64,000 nucleotides of DNA from JACADW01 sp963747985 (GTDB taxonomy: Bacteria; Acidobacteriota; UBA6911): NCBI GenBank assembly GCA_963747985.1, contig CAVVHG010000007.1, forward strand, positions 124,001 to 188,000. Direction: 5' to 3'. Made by a program: the position numbers and the translations under genes. Positions 28,335 through 37,587 of this stretch are shown piece by piece; within the stretch, counting starts at the first letter, position 1, and every line of letters begins with the position of its first letter. The notes beneath the pieces were generated by a model. It worked only from the letters and a program-made list of their open reading frames with translations. It was not told where the DNA came from and did not search any database.

Positions 28335-30437
28335 CTATGGCTTGTGCTCCAGATTCGCGATGGTGGCTTTGATCTTGGGTATGATGTCTTCATGCTCGCC
28401 GGGGTGGACCTTTTCGAGGAATTTCCTGTAGTAGCCGATCGCGATCCGAGGCTGCCCACCCTTTTCTGCCAGCAACGCCAGGCTCAAATAAGGTTCGGTG
28501 AGGTCCGGATCGCATTCGACGGCTTTCTCCAGGTAACGCCGCGCGGCATACCCGTCACCGCGCTGGATTGCAAGGATGCCGTAGATATTGTAGGCCTGGC
28601 CATAGCGGTCATCCTGTTTCAGGATCGCATTCAGGGTCTTCTCGCAGGCATCCGGCTTTCCCAACTGCAGGTAAATCCCTGCCAGGTTTACCAGGTTCTG
28701 GAGACTCGCAGGATTTGTCTCGGCGGCCTTTTCGAGGGCAGCCGCAGCTTCCTCCAGCCTCCCCAGTTGGACGAAGTTGTTGCCTATCGAGGCGTAAGTG
28801 CGATCGGTCTCTGCGTGGTTCTTTATGGCCGCCTGATAAACATCGATGGCCTTCCGGAAATGGCCGGTCCTTTCAAGGCAAACTCCGAGCTTCTGATAGA
28901 TTGCCGGATTTGCCGGGTCCCTGGCCTGGATACTCTTCAACATTGGAATCGCAGCCTGAAAGCGGTCGCGCTGCATCAACTCAGCTGATCTTTCCAGTAC
29001 CCCCAGCACCTCGACTCGATCCTTCGGGTCGGGTCCGCTCATGTCAATCTTCAGACCATGACGGGTGCCGGCGCTGACGTAGCCCAGAGACTGCAGCTGT
29101 CGAAGAGTCTCGTCGTCGACCGGTTGGCGCTCCACGTTTTCGAGACTGCTCGGCGCGCCAGCGACTTCCCAGATCTTCTTTTGCAGGTGATCGGCATCTG
29201 CCGGATAGCGGTCTTTCACATTCTGCTTCTCCGCAGGATCTTCGCCCATTCGGTACAGCTCGGGCTTCGGTGCCACGATCAGCTTCCACTGGTCTGTCCT
29301 CATCCCGCGGAGCTCGGACCATCCCATGCCGGTCTTGGGGTAGAGAGTCTCCATATAGCTGTAATTGGTTGGAACGTGCTTTTGCGAGGCGAGCAACGGC
29401 ATCAGGCTCGTCCCCTGGACCCTGCTCCCGGGCGGGATGGCGAGAAAATCCGCGACTGTAGGCATAATATCGATGGAACGCACCTGCTGGTCCACCGATT
29501 GTCCTGCGGAAATTCCGGGTCCCGCAACGATGAGGGGAATATGCATGGTCGACTCATAGAGAAAGACACCGTGAGTATATTCTCCATGCTCTCCGAGGCT
29601 CTCACCGTGATCCGCCATTAGAACTATCAGGGTCTTTTCGTTCAAACCGCGATCCGTCAGCCGCTGGAGGAGCCGGCCCACCTGGGCATCGGTAAAAGCC
29701 ACCTCCCCTGAGTACGGATCCTTCGCATATTTCTCCTTGAACGGCATGGGGGGATCGTAAGGGAAATGCGGGTCGTAATAGTGCACCCAGAGGAAGAAGT
29801 CTTTCGCCGACCTGCTTCTCCCGTTGCTGCTGTAGCGCTGCTCCAGCCACTCCAAGGCACGATCGGTGACCTTGTCACCCCGGACCTCCGCCACAACGCC
29901 CGGCGACAGCCCTTCGTCTCCCCTCGTACTCATGTCGTCGTTGTAGGTTCCAAATCCCCGGTTCAGGCCGTAGCTGTGGCTCAGAACTGCCGAACCGACG
30001 AAAGCTGCAGTTTCGTAGCCGGCCTCTCGAGCCAGCGATGCCAGGGTGGGTACGGATTTGTCGAGGATAAATCCGCCCATGTCTCGCAGTTTGTGGACCG
30101 GTGGGTAAGTTCCCGTCAGGATGCAGGCATGGGAGGGCGCAGTGAGAGGGACCTGGGCGACAGCCTGCTCAAAACGAACGCCCCGCGCTGCCAGTTCATC
30201 AATATGGGGCGTCGGGACACTCTGCGGGTTATAGCAGGAGACGTGATCTGCCCGCAGCGTATCCAAGGTGATCAGGAGGACATTGGCTTTTCGAGGCTGG
30301 GGCGCCTGCATCCTTACTGTGTCGGCGCGGTCAGGACCGCGTGAACATCCAGCCAGCAACGCAGAGAACACAAGTACCTCGGCCGTCCGGAACTGACCGC
30401 CGGCTAATCGAGGGACGGCTCTGTGTGTTCGTGGCAT
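28335..30437 (-). CDS. Sulfatase/alkaline-phosphatase-superfamily lipoprotein fused to TPR repeats
   Basis: A 700-residue protein. It starts at ATG 30437 and has a lipobox (FSALLAGC, Cys31). Residues about 50-430 form a sulfatase-type domain (LLITLDTLRADH with a metal-ligand Asp, and VLMADHGESLGEHG). Residues about 480-690 are TPR repeats (PAIYQKLGVCLERTGHFRKA). At the position of the formylglycine Cys/Ser the sequence reads T99-A-P-S-H103. Thr is not convertible to formylglycine, and the usual Arg is His. Thr is the nucleophile in other branches of the superfamily such as LtaS, so phosphate-ester or phosphoglycerol chemistry is possible. It sits between the two TonB receptors. Confidence 0.85.
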   Translation of the reverse strand: MPRTHRAVPRLAGGQFRTAEVLVFSALLAGCSRGPDRADTVRMQAPQPRKANVLLITLDTLRADHVSCYNPQSVPTPHIDELAARGVRFEQAVAQVPLTAPSHACILTGTYPPVHKLRDMGGFILDKSVPTLASLAREAGYETAAFVGSAVLSHSYGLNRGFGTYNDDMSTRGDEGLSPGVVAEVRGDKVTDRALEWLEQRYSSNGRSRSAKDFFLWVHYYDPHFPYDPPMPFKEKYAKDPYSGEVAFTDAQVGRLLQRLTDRGLNEKTLIVLMADHGESLGEHGEYTHGVFLYESTMHIPLIVAGPGISAGQSVDQQVRSIDIMPTVADFLAIPPGSRVQGTSLMPLLASQKHVPTNYSYMETLYPKTGMGWSELRGMRTDQWKLIVAPKPELYRMGEDPAEKQNVKDRYPADADHLQKKIWEVAGAPSSLENVERQPVDDETLRQLQSLGYVSAGTRHGLKIDMSGPDPKDRVEVLGVLERSAELMQRDRFQAAIPMLKSIQARDPANPAIYQKLGVCLERTGHFRKAIDVYQAAIKNHAETDRTYASIGNNFVQLGRLEEAAAALEKAAETNPASLQNLVNLAGIYLQLGKPDACEKTLNAILKQDDRYGQAYNIYGILAIQRGDGYAARRYLEKAVECDPDLTEPYLSLALLAEKGGQPRIAIGYYRKFLEKVHPGEHEDIIPKIKATIANLEHKP

Positions 30438-30600
30438 ACAAGGTTTTCCAGATGCCTTGGCATCATACCGCAGGACAGGCGTGAATTCAGCGGAGCAGGC
30501 GCTGCTAAGGAGGTTCTGATCGGCCCCGGCTTTCGGACCGGACATGGCGCTGAAGTCTCGCGCGGCGCCTCGGAGACGCGCCGTGCGACGAGTCAGGCAC

Positions 30601-30639
30601 AAAAAAATCGGCTTGGCCGGAATGTTCCGGCCAAGCCGA
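30601..30639 (-). terminator. Intrinsic terminator of the second TonB receptor gene
   Basis: A perfect 14-base-pair hairpin, TCGGCTTGGCCGGA and its complement at 30608-30621 and 30626-30639, has a 4-base loop and is followed on the minus strand by seven T residues (30601-30607). It lies 24 bases after the receptor stop. It is a textbook rho-independent terminator separating the receptor from the sulfatase-TPR gene downstream. Confidence 0.95.
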
Positions 30640-30662
30640 GGTTTACGCGATACGAAATGATT

Positions 30663-33600
30663 CTACCAGTAGAACTTCAACGCCAACTGGACTTCGCGCG
30701 GCCTGTTGGCCTGGGAGGTAACCATGCCAAACTGGCCGCCGCCCAGGGAGGTGTTGGGCCCGCCGAAAATCGGGTGGTTGAAGGCGTTGAAGAACTCCGC
30801 CCTGAATTCGAACCTCGTGCCCTCCCGCACCTTGTTGACATAAACATCCTTGAGGATCGATAGATCCGCGTTGTTGATGCCAGGCGTGCGGACGGTACCG
30901 ATAGTGCGCGGCGCATTGCCGATCGCGTAGGATGCCGGCTGCACTACCACCTCAGGATTGGCAAAGTACTGCTCCTTCCAGTTGTCGCCGGTGTTTTTCG
31001 TGAGCGCACCAGTCAAATTAGCCCGCTGCCCACCGTAAGTCGGCAGACTCTGGGAACTGGCCAGGTAGATCGCCAGCGGTTGTCCTCGCGAAAACCGCAG
31101 AATGCCGTTGGTCTTCCAACCGCCCAGGAAAGCATCCACCCAGGGATTCCAGTTGGCCCCGATCGCTTTCCCGCGTCCGAACGGAAAATGGTAAACGTAG
31201 CTGATGTTCAGAACCTGGGGAATATCGAACTGCGAAAGTGAGCGTTCCAGATAGCGCTTATTCGGATCCTGCAGACTGGTTGAACCACCCAGCCAGGTCA
31301 AGCCACCGTGCCCGACCGAGGAGTCGTCGATGGATTTCTGGTTGGTGTAGGCCACGAGGAACTGCAGGCCTTTCGAAAAGCGCTTCTCGACCCGCAACTG
31401 GAAGGCGTGATAGCTCGAATTGCCTATCGGGAGAGTCAGCGTCGAGACTCCCGTGTATTGTGGGTAAGGTCTCATCAACTGAGATTTCGTTACTTCGGGA
31501 GTATCCATGGGCGCTCCCGGAGGCAGCTTCCCATAGAAGGGGTTGGGTACGTAGGTACTCAAGTCGGCAATCTGGGCGTCAGAATATGACTCGATCTCCG
31601 GGCCCAGGTAGTTGAAGTCTCCGGACCCGCCGAAATAGAGCTTCGTTCCCTTCTTTCCCACGTAGTTGGCATCGATGATGATGTTCCCCGGCAGTTCATG
31701 CTGGAAGCCGAGCGTCCAGGTCTGCTCGTAAGGAGTGATCTGGACTTGCGTCAGCATCGGGCCGCTGAAACCGTCGCCAAGGAACGAGGAAGCTCCCTGC
31801 GAAGAGCCGATAGGCAGAAGCGGCCCGCCGTTCGGGAATGGATTCTGCCATGAAGCCCCAGGGCGTCGCGCCGTTGTTCTGGTACGTGGTTACCCAGTTG
31901 GTACCCTGGCTGAAGCCCTGGAAGCCGCTGCCCACGCCTGATGCGCCCGTAGTCACGATGGAATAGAACAACCCGTATCCGCCTCGGACCACGGTCTTGG
32001 GAGTCACCTGGTAGGCAAACCCGAAGCGCGGGGCAAGGTTGTTCTTGTCATAGGAAAAGTAGTGGCGGTTTTCCGGGCTGAGGAAAGAAACCTCGCCTTT
32101 CAGATTAGGTAAGCCTTCAATCTGTCCCGCCAGGGGTGAAGTGGCATCAGGATTCCAATAGCTGCCCCGGTCGAAGCGTTCTGTACGAGGAGTATTGAGG
32201 TCGTACCTGACGCCGAGATTCAGAGTGAGCTTGGGGGTCACCTTCCAGTTGTCCTGGACGAACAACGCGTATTGGAAGCTCTGAGTGGCTCCAAACACCG
32301 GCACCTCGTAACCTCCCCAGCCACCGCTGCCACCGGAACCCGTCAGGAAGCTGGCCATGGCATCGCCACCGCCCCACCAGGGATGCTCCGACATGCCGAC
32401 GGATTCGAAATCGTAGACACCGTTGGGTTCGCCTGGCTGAGCATAATTCAGGCGGTGCATGCGGCCCTCACCACCGATCCGCAGCTCGTGTTTGCCGCGG
32501 ATCTGGCTCAAGGTGCCGAGGAGGTGATAAGTCTCGGTGGCCTGACGCATGATCCCCCAGGGCTGCGAACCTATGTCGGTCAACCCGGGCTGGATCGTGT
32601 CATAGTTGCTGATGTAGATCCCGGGCGTCGCCAGGAACCCGGACCTGAGTGTGTACTCGGGCAAGCCCAGATCCGCGACGGGGTCGTAGCCAGGCACCGT
32701 GGCTATCGTGTCCGCACGGTTATAGGAATTGCGGGCCCAGCCCAGAGTGGTCGTCAGGATTGTGCTGGGGCTGAATGTGTGGTTGAAGTTCGTCGAAAAG
32801 ACCTGGTTCTTGTTTCTGGACGGGCCATTCACAGCCGAGCAGTATGCGTTGGAAGTGCCCGGCCAGATCTCGCCGGTCGAGCCGACTCCAGGACTTATGG
32901 AATACTTGGCGCTGAGCACGTTGGTCGTGTTGATATTCCAGTCGATCTTGGTGTCGTACATGTTGTTGGTGCCGTTACTGGATCCTGCCCCGACCCAGTT
33001 GTTGAACCGGTTGTAATTGGACTTTCCGACGTTGACATTGGGATCAGGGTAGTAGTTGATCATCTTCAACGAAACCGGGTCGATCAGATTTCCGGGCACG
33101 GGGGCGGGCTTGTAACCCTCGGGAGCGTTTGTGCCCGGGCTCTGATACGTCGCCATGTTGTTGTAGGGAATATACTGGCTGCGGATCGGGCCTCCCTCGT
33201 CGGCAGAGTAGACTCCCGTGTAGGGATCCCAGAGTTGCCCTTCGGCGTCGTTGCACTTGCCGGTGGCGTCGAAGCCTGCACCGCAGATCTCTCCAAAGTC
33301 CCCCATCTTCATGGCCGGGCTCGGGACGCCTGCGGTGTAAGTGCTCGCGCTTGTGTCGCGCAGCCCCTCATAGTTGAAGAAGAAGAACAGCTTGTCCTTT
33401 ATAATGGGCCCCCCGCCGTTGGCGCCGAAAAGGTTGTACTTCCTGGGGGCCAGGGGAATTCCACCGGCGTTCGCATACCAGTTGTTGGCGGTCAACCCGT
33501 TTCTCCGGACAAACCACCAGGCCGTGCCGTGGAAGTCGTTCGTGCCAGAACGGGTTACCAGGTTGATGATGGTCGAACCGCTGAAACCCATTTCCGCGCT

Positions 33601-34308
33601 GAAATTGGCCTGCTGCAGCTTGAACTCCTGCACCATGTCCACCGACGGGGAGTACATGCTGGTTTGGATTCCCGTGTTTTGCTCGAAGTTGGAGGTGGTG
33701 GCTCCATCGGCGATGATGTCAGCTTGCGCGTTGCGGCTTCCGTTCGAGATGAAGTTGTTCGCCAAGCCTCCACCAATGTATCCACCCGAAACCTGCGTAA
33801 CACCCGGAGCCAGATTGGTAAGATCGTAAACCCCGCGTCCGAGGAGCGGGAGCTCATTGATGAAAGACCGCTGGATTTCCTGACCGGTTGATGCGTCCTG
33901 GGTGGAAAGCAACGCAGCACCCGACGTGACTTCGATGACCTCGCTTGTGGCTCCCACCTTCAGTTGGACATCGATGCTGGCGTTCTGGCCCACGGCCAGT
34001 ACGATATTGTCCTGAACATAGCTGGAGAACCCGCTGGCTTCGACCTTCAGCCGGTAAGTGCTGGGAGGAAGCGGGCGAATCACATAGCGCCCCTCGGCAT
34101 CGGAGACGGCGGGGAAGTCGACAAGCTTGCCTACGTCCGTCAGAGTCACTTTGGCTCCGGGGATCACGGCACCAGAGGGATCAACGACTCTGCCGGTCAA
34201 AGACCCGCTGTAGACCTGTCCCCAGACCGTGCCTGCCAGGGCGAGGCTCAGGCAGACAAGCAACAGAAGCACTTGTGATAAATTATTGATTCTAAAGAGT
34301 TTTTCCAT
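30663..34308 (-). pseudogene. Oar-like TonB-dependent receptor with one +1 frameshift
   Basis: A paralogue of the receptor at 24508. The start is ATG 34308 (AGGAGG twelve bases ahead), with signal peptide LSQVLLLLVCLSLALAGTVWG. A carboxypeptidase-regulatory domain (VYSGSLTGRVVDPSGAVIPG), plug (GSTIINLVTRSGTNDFHG) and barrel ending REVQLALKFYW follow. At 31856-31859 the plus strand has CCCC where CCC would keep the frame. Without the extra base the junction reads NNGATPWASWQNPFPNGG and continues to the C-terminus. The total length is 3n+1, giving 1214 residues after correction. Its last codon is Trp, as is usual for outer-membrane barrels. A perfect terminator follows. Substrate unknown. Confidence 0.88.
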
Positions 34309-34589
34309 AGATGATTCAGACCTCCTGTCGGATTTCAGGCCGTTCTGTAGCGGCAACCATTATTCTGTGGGCCAGAATCGCTCGAAACAGGACCGAAGGC
34401 AACTGTTTTTTAGTAGCAAAATGCGACTGTATCGCCTGACGGAAGCACGCGCTTTGCCGGGGCGCGCCTGCCCTCTCCCGGATGGCGCACCCATATCGCA
34501 CAGTTGGTCTGGTTGAGGGGAGCGATTCATGCGAAAATGCGTTCCTGCACCTGCGAAGAAATGGTGCCGGGCCGTGAATCAGGTGTGAG

Positions 34590-36392
34590 GTGGCCGTTTT
34601 GAAGGCAAGACCAGTGCTGACCGTTTTCTTGACAGGGTTGGCCCTGACTCTGTCTGTATTCCCTGAGTCGGCGATGGTTCAGGAAACCAAACCTGCGGCC
34701 CCGGGCCGTGTCTCGCCTCCGCCCGCGGCAGCTCCGGGACGACGTACGGGGTCAGGGGTGCCTCAAAAGGATGCAAGACAGGATCCTGCCCGGTTGAATT
34801 CGACTATCGTTTTCGAAAACGTAATCGGCAAGTCCGGCATTGACTACGTATTGAAGAACAGCGTCTCTGCTTTCCATTACTACTACGAGACCATGATCGG
34901 GGGCGCGGCAGTCTTTGATTTTAATAACGACGGTTTTCTCGACGTCTTCTTTCCGAACGGAGGGACCATCCCCGGATTGGAGAAGGCGGATCCGGGTTAC
35001 TACAACCGCCTCTACCGGAACAACGGCGACGGCACTTTCACCGACGTCACCGAGCAGGCGGGGGTCAAAGGTCTCGGCTATTCGATGGGAGTGGCGACGG
35101 GCGACTACGACAACGACGGTTTTGTCGACTTTTACGTCTGCGGAGTGAATCATAATCAGCTGTTTCACAATAACGGGGAAGGGACCTTCTCGGATGTGAC
35201 GGCCAGGGCCGGCGTTGCGGGGATACATCCGAAGTTTGGGAAGACGTGGGCCATCACGGCAGGCTGGTTTGACTACGACAACGACGGCCGGCTGGACCTC
35301 TTCGTCAACAACTACCTGCAATATTCCATCGCCACGGCCCCGGCCTGCAAGATCCAGGACTTTCCTGCCTACTGCTCGCCCTCCAATTTCGACGGCCTGC
35401 CCAATTTCCTCTACCACAACAACGGTGACGGGACCTTTACAGACGTGTCCGAGCAGTCCCGGCTTGCCAAACACCATGGCAAAGGGATGGGCATGGCCTT
35501 TGCCGATTACAACGACGACGGCTTCGTCGACGTGTTCATCTCGAACGACACATTTCCCAACTACCTCTTCGAGAACAAGGGCGACGGGACCTTCGAGGAA
35601 GTTGGTTTGCTGTCCGGGGTGGCCTACAACGAAAACGGACAGACGGTTGCGGGAATGGGCGCCGATTTCAGGGACCTCAACAACGACGGCAAGCCCGACA
35701 TCTTCCACACCGCGATGTTCGCCGACACATTCCCCCTTTACAAGAACACGGGCGACGGATTTGAGGATGTCACCAGCGCAGCCGGCATTACGATCCCAAG
35801 CAGCCGCCTGACCGCCTGGGGGACGGGCATCTTCGATTTCGACAACGACGGCTACAAGGACATCTTCGCTGCCTGCGCCGCCATCCTGGATAACTCAATG
35901 GAGGTTGAGCATCGCCCGTATCCGCTGCCTAACGCGGTCTTCCGGAACAATGGCAATTTCACCTTTACCGAGGTGGGTTCGCAGGCCGGCCCCACTTTCA
36001 CGGTCCCGGCAGCTCACCGCGGGGCGGCATTCGGGGACTTCAACAATGACGGGAAGGTCGATGTGGTGGTGGTGGTCCTGAACGGCAAGACCGAACTGTT
36101 CCTCAACCGCTCCACCAACCGGAATCACTGGCTGCTGATCAACCTCGTCGGCACAAGGAGCAATCGGGACGGCCTCGGGACTCGCATTAAGATCACCGCG
36201 GGCAAACTGGTGCAGTACAATCACGCCACCACCGCCGTGAGCTACGACTCGGCCAGCGACAAACGCGTCCATTTCGGCCTCGGCGAGGCCGCGGTCATAG
36301 ACAAGATCGAACTGGCCTGGCCGAGCGGCGTCAAGCAGGAACTCGCCAACGTCAAAGCCGACCAGGTCCTTACCATCCAGGAACCCAAGTGA
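34590..36392 (+). CDS. Secreted FG-GAP/VCBS-repeat protein with ASPIC/UnbV domain (CRTAC1-like)
   Basis: A 600-residue exported protein, paralogous to the one at 17817. The signal region is VLTVFLTGLALTLSVFPESA. The repeats carry D-x-D/N-x-D-G loops (VFDFNNDGFLDVFF, TGDYDNDGFVDFYV, WFDYDNDGRLDLFV, ADYNDDGFVDVFISND, DFDNDGYKDIFA). The C-terminal ASPIC/UnbV domain is LGTRIKITAGKLVQYNHATT with VHFGLGEAAVIDKIELAWPSG. The start is uncertain: GTG 34590, or TTG 34599 with GAGGT seven bases ahead; no ATG fits. It is divergent from the second TonB receptor with a 281-base space between them, so the two may be co-regulated. Likely a calcium-binding surface protein. Confidence 0.88.
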   Translation: MAVLKARPVLTVFLTGLALTLSVFPESAMVQETKPAAPGRVSPPPAAAPGRRTGSGVPQKDARQDPARLNSTIVFENVIGKSGIDYVLKNSVSAFHYYYETMIGGAAVFDFNNDGFLDVFFPNGGTIPGLEKADPGYYNRLYRNNGDGTFTDVTEQAGVKGLGYSMGVATGDYDNDGFVDFYVCGVNHNQLFHNNGEGTFSDVTARAGVAGIHPKFGKTWAITAGWFDYDNDGRLDLFVNNYLQYSIATAPACKIQDFPAYCSPSNFDGLPNFLYHNNGDGTFTDVSEQSRLAKHHGKGMGMAFADYNDDGFVDVFISNDTFPNYLFENKGDGTFEEVGLLSGVAYNENGQTVAGMGADFRDLNNDGKPDIFHTAMFADTFPLYKNTGDGFEDVTSAAGITIPSSRLTAWGTGIFDFDNDGYKDIFAACAAILDNSMEVEHRPYPLPNAVFRNNGNFTFTEVGSQAGPTFTVPAAHRGAAFGDFNNDGKVDVVVVVLNGKTELFLNRSTNRNHWLLINLVGTRSNRDGLGTRIKITAGKLVQYNHATTAVSYDSASDKRVHFGLGEAAVIDKIELAWPSGVKQELANVKADQVLTIQEPK

Positions 36393-36484
36393 CTTATTGA
36401 GAATCCCGCCCCTTTCTCATCCTGTTGCCGCCTTCCAGTATCGGTTCTCGGTCGACGGGGATGGGTGAGCGAGGGAACATGTGC

Positions 36485-36526
36485 GGCGGCTTGAAAAGCC
36501 GCCGGGGCGGGTCGAAAACCCGCCCC
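36485..36526. repeat. Tandem pair of perfect GC hairpins
   Basis: GGCGGCTTGAAAAGCCGCC (36485-36503) is immediately followed by a 23-base hairpin at 36504-36526 with stem GGGGCGGGT/ACCCGCCCC and loop CGAAA. The pair lies between two convergent genes. Both hairpins share the form stem-GAAA-stem, suggesting a REP-type repeat; either could also stop transcription. Confidence 0.65.
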
Positions 36527-36552
36527 ACAGGGCGCGCGGAATTCCTCCTGAT

Positions 36553-37587
36553 TCAAGGCAGCGTCCGGCGGGGGAGGCGAATGCGGACGTCCTTGACGCG
36601 GCATTTGACCTCGATCCGGGATTCTCCCGTCCGGGGCAGCGGGAGAACAAATGAGTACTTGGCAGCGAGGTCGCGCGCCATGTGCAGCATGTTGAAGCTC
36701 AGGGCATTCGGCTGCGTATTGCCCGGTGTGAGGGGAAGCACCTCCGATCCCGGGTTCAGCGCCCCGAGAACCGATGCCACTCCGCCCGTCCTGCGGGCGA
36801 GGTCGAAGTAGTCCTGCACCCAGCTCCCATAGACCGAACGGGGGACGAAGACGGGGTAGAGAAAAACTCCCTCCCGGGCCGCAAGAGCACAAAGCGGGCC
36901 GGTCTTGTATGAGGGGTTAATGTTCCCGTCCGACAGGATCATGATTGCCCGATACAGTTCCCGGTCACGCAGGCGGGGTGCCGACCTGGCGTAGCTTTCG
37001 ATTTCGCCGATCGCCAGTTCAATCGCTTTCAACATCCCGCCGGGGCCAACTACCACGGAGGCGCCGTCCCCGCCTGCGCGCAACTCGGTGCGGCGCCGGC
37101 CGAATTGGAGAAATGCCGAACGGAGAGAGCTCGGGTCATGTTGAAGCGGTGCGAGCGTTTCGGAGCGATCGCTCACCAGCTTGACTCCCACGACGGAATC
37201 GGGATGGAAACGGGTGAATATTTCCGATGCAGCCTGTGCCTGCTGCTGAATGACACCTGTATGGAGGTTCGGATTGAAGTCGATCATGATCCAGGCGACC
37301 AGCGGGATTGATCGATTCCCAGCCTGCGATCCTTGGTGGAAGTCAACGAGCGGTGAAGCCTTGCCATCGACGCGTAACTCAAAATCGGCCACCGCCAGGC
37401 GGGTGACCGGCCGTTCCGACTTGTCCAGCGCAGAGAAATAGATGCGCTCGGTGCGCTGTTGACTTGAGGGCTGGGCGAAACAAGCAAGCTGGAGCAGAAG
37501 CAGCAGTGAAGCCGGCTGACTGAATTTCTTCGCGCGCCCGGCCGGGGACTTATACCGCGCCGGGTGCACGAGTGCGCGACGAATCAT
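36553..37587 (-). CDS. Exported VWFA-related protein of the acidobacterial type
   Basis: A 344-residue protein with a signal region (FSQPASLLLLLQLACFAQ), then the N-terminal YFSALDKSERPVTRLAVADF segment. A VWA-like domain follows, with WIMIDFNPN in place of a strict DxSxS metal site and AIMILSDGN as the second strand motif. The pattern matches the family described as VWFA-related Acidobacterial domain proteins. Its ATG overlaps the radical SAM gene's stop (ATGA at 37584-37587), so the pair is translationally coupled. The departure from the canonical MIDAS residues suggests metal binding may be weak or absent. Role unknown. Confidence 0.82.
   Translation of the reverse strand: MIRRALVHPARYKSPAGRAKKFSQPASLLLLLQLACFAQPSSQQRTERIYFSALDKSERPVTRLAVADFELRVDGKASPLVDFHQGSQAGNRSIPLVAWIMIDFNPNLHTGVIQQQAQAASEIFTRFHPDSVVGVKLVSDRSETLAPLQHDPSSLRSAFLQFGRRRTELRAGGDGASVVVGPGGMLKAIELAIGEIESYARSAPRLRDRELYRAIMILSDGNINPSYKTGPLCALAAREGVFLYPVFVPRSVYGSWVQDYFDLARRTGGVASVLGALNPGSEVLPLTPGNTQPNALSFNMLHMARDLAAKYSFVLPLPRTGESRIEVKCRVKDVRIRLPRRTLP

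Noticed and set aside
31856..31859. Phase-variable tract in the second TonB receptor
   Set aside because: Four C residues are too short for efficient slippage; error or a fixed mutation is more likely than phase variation.
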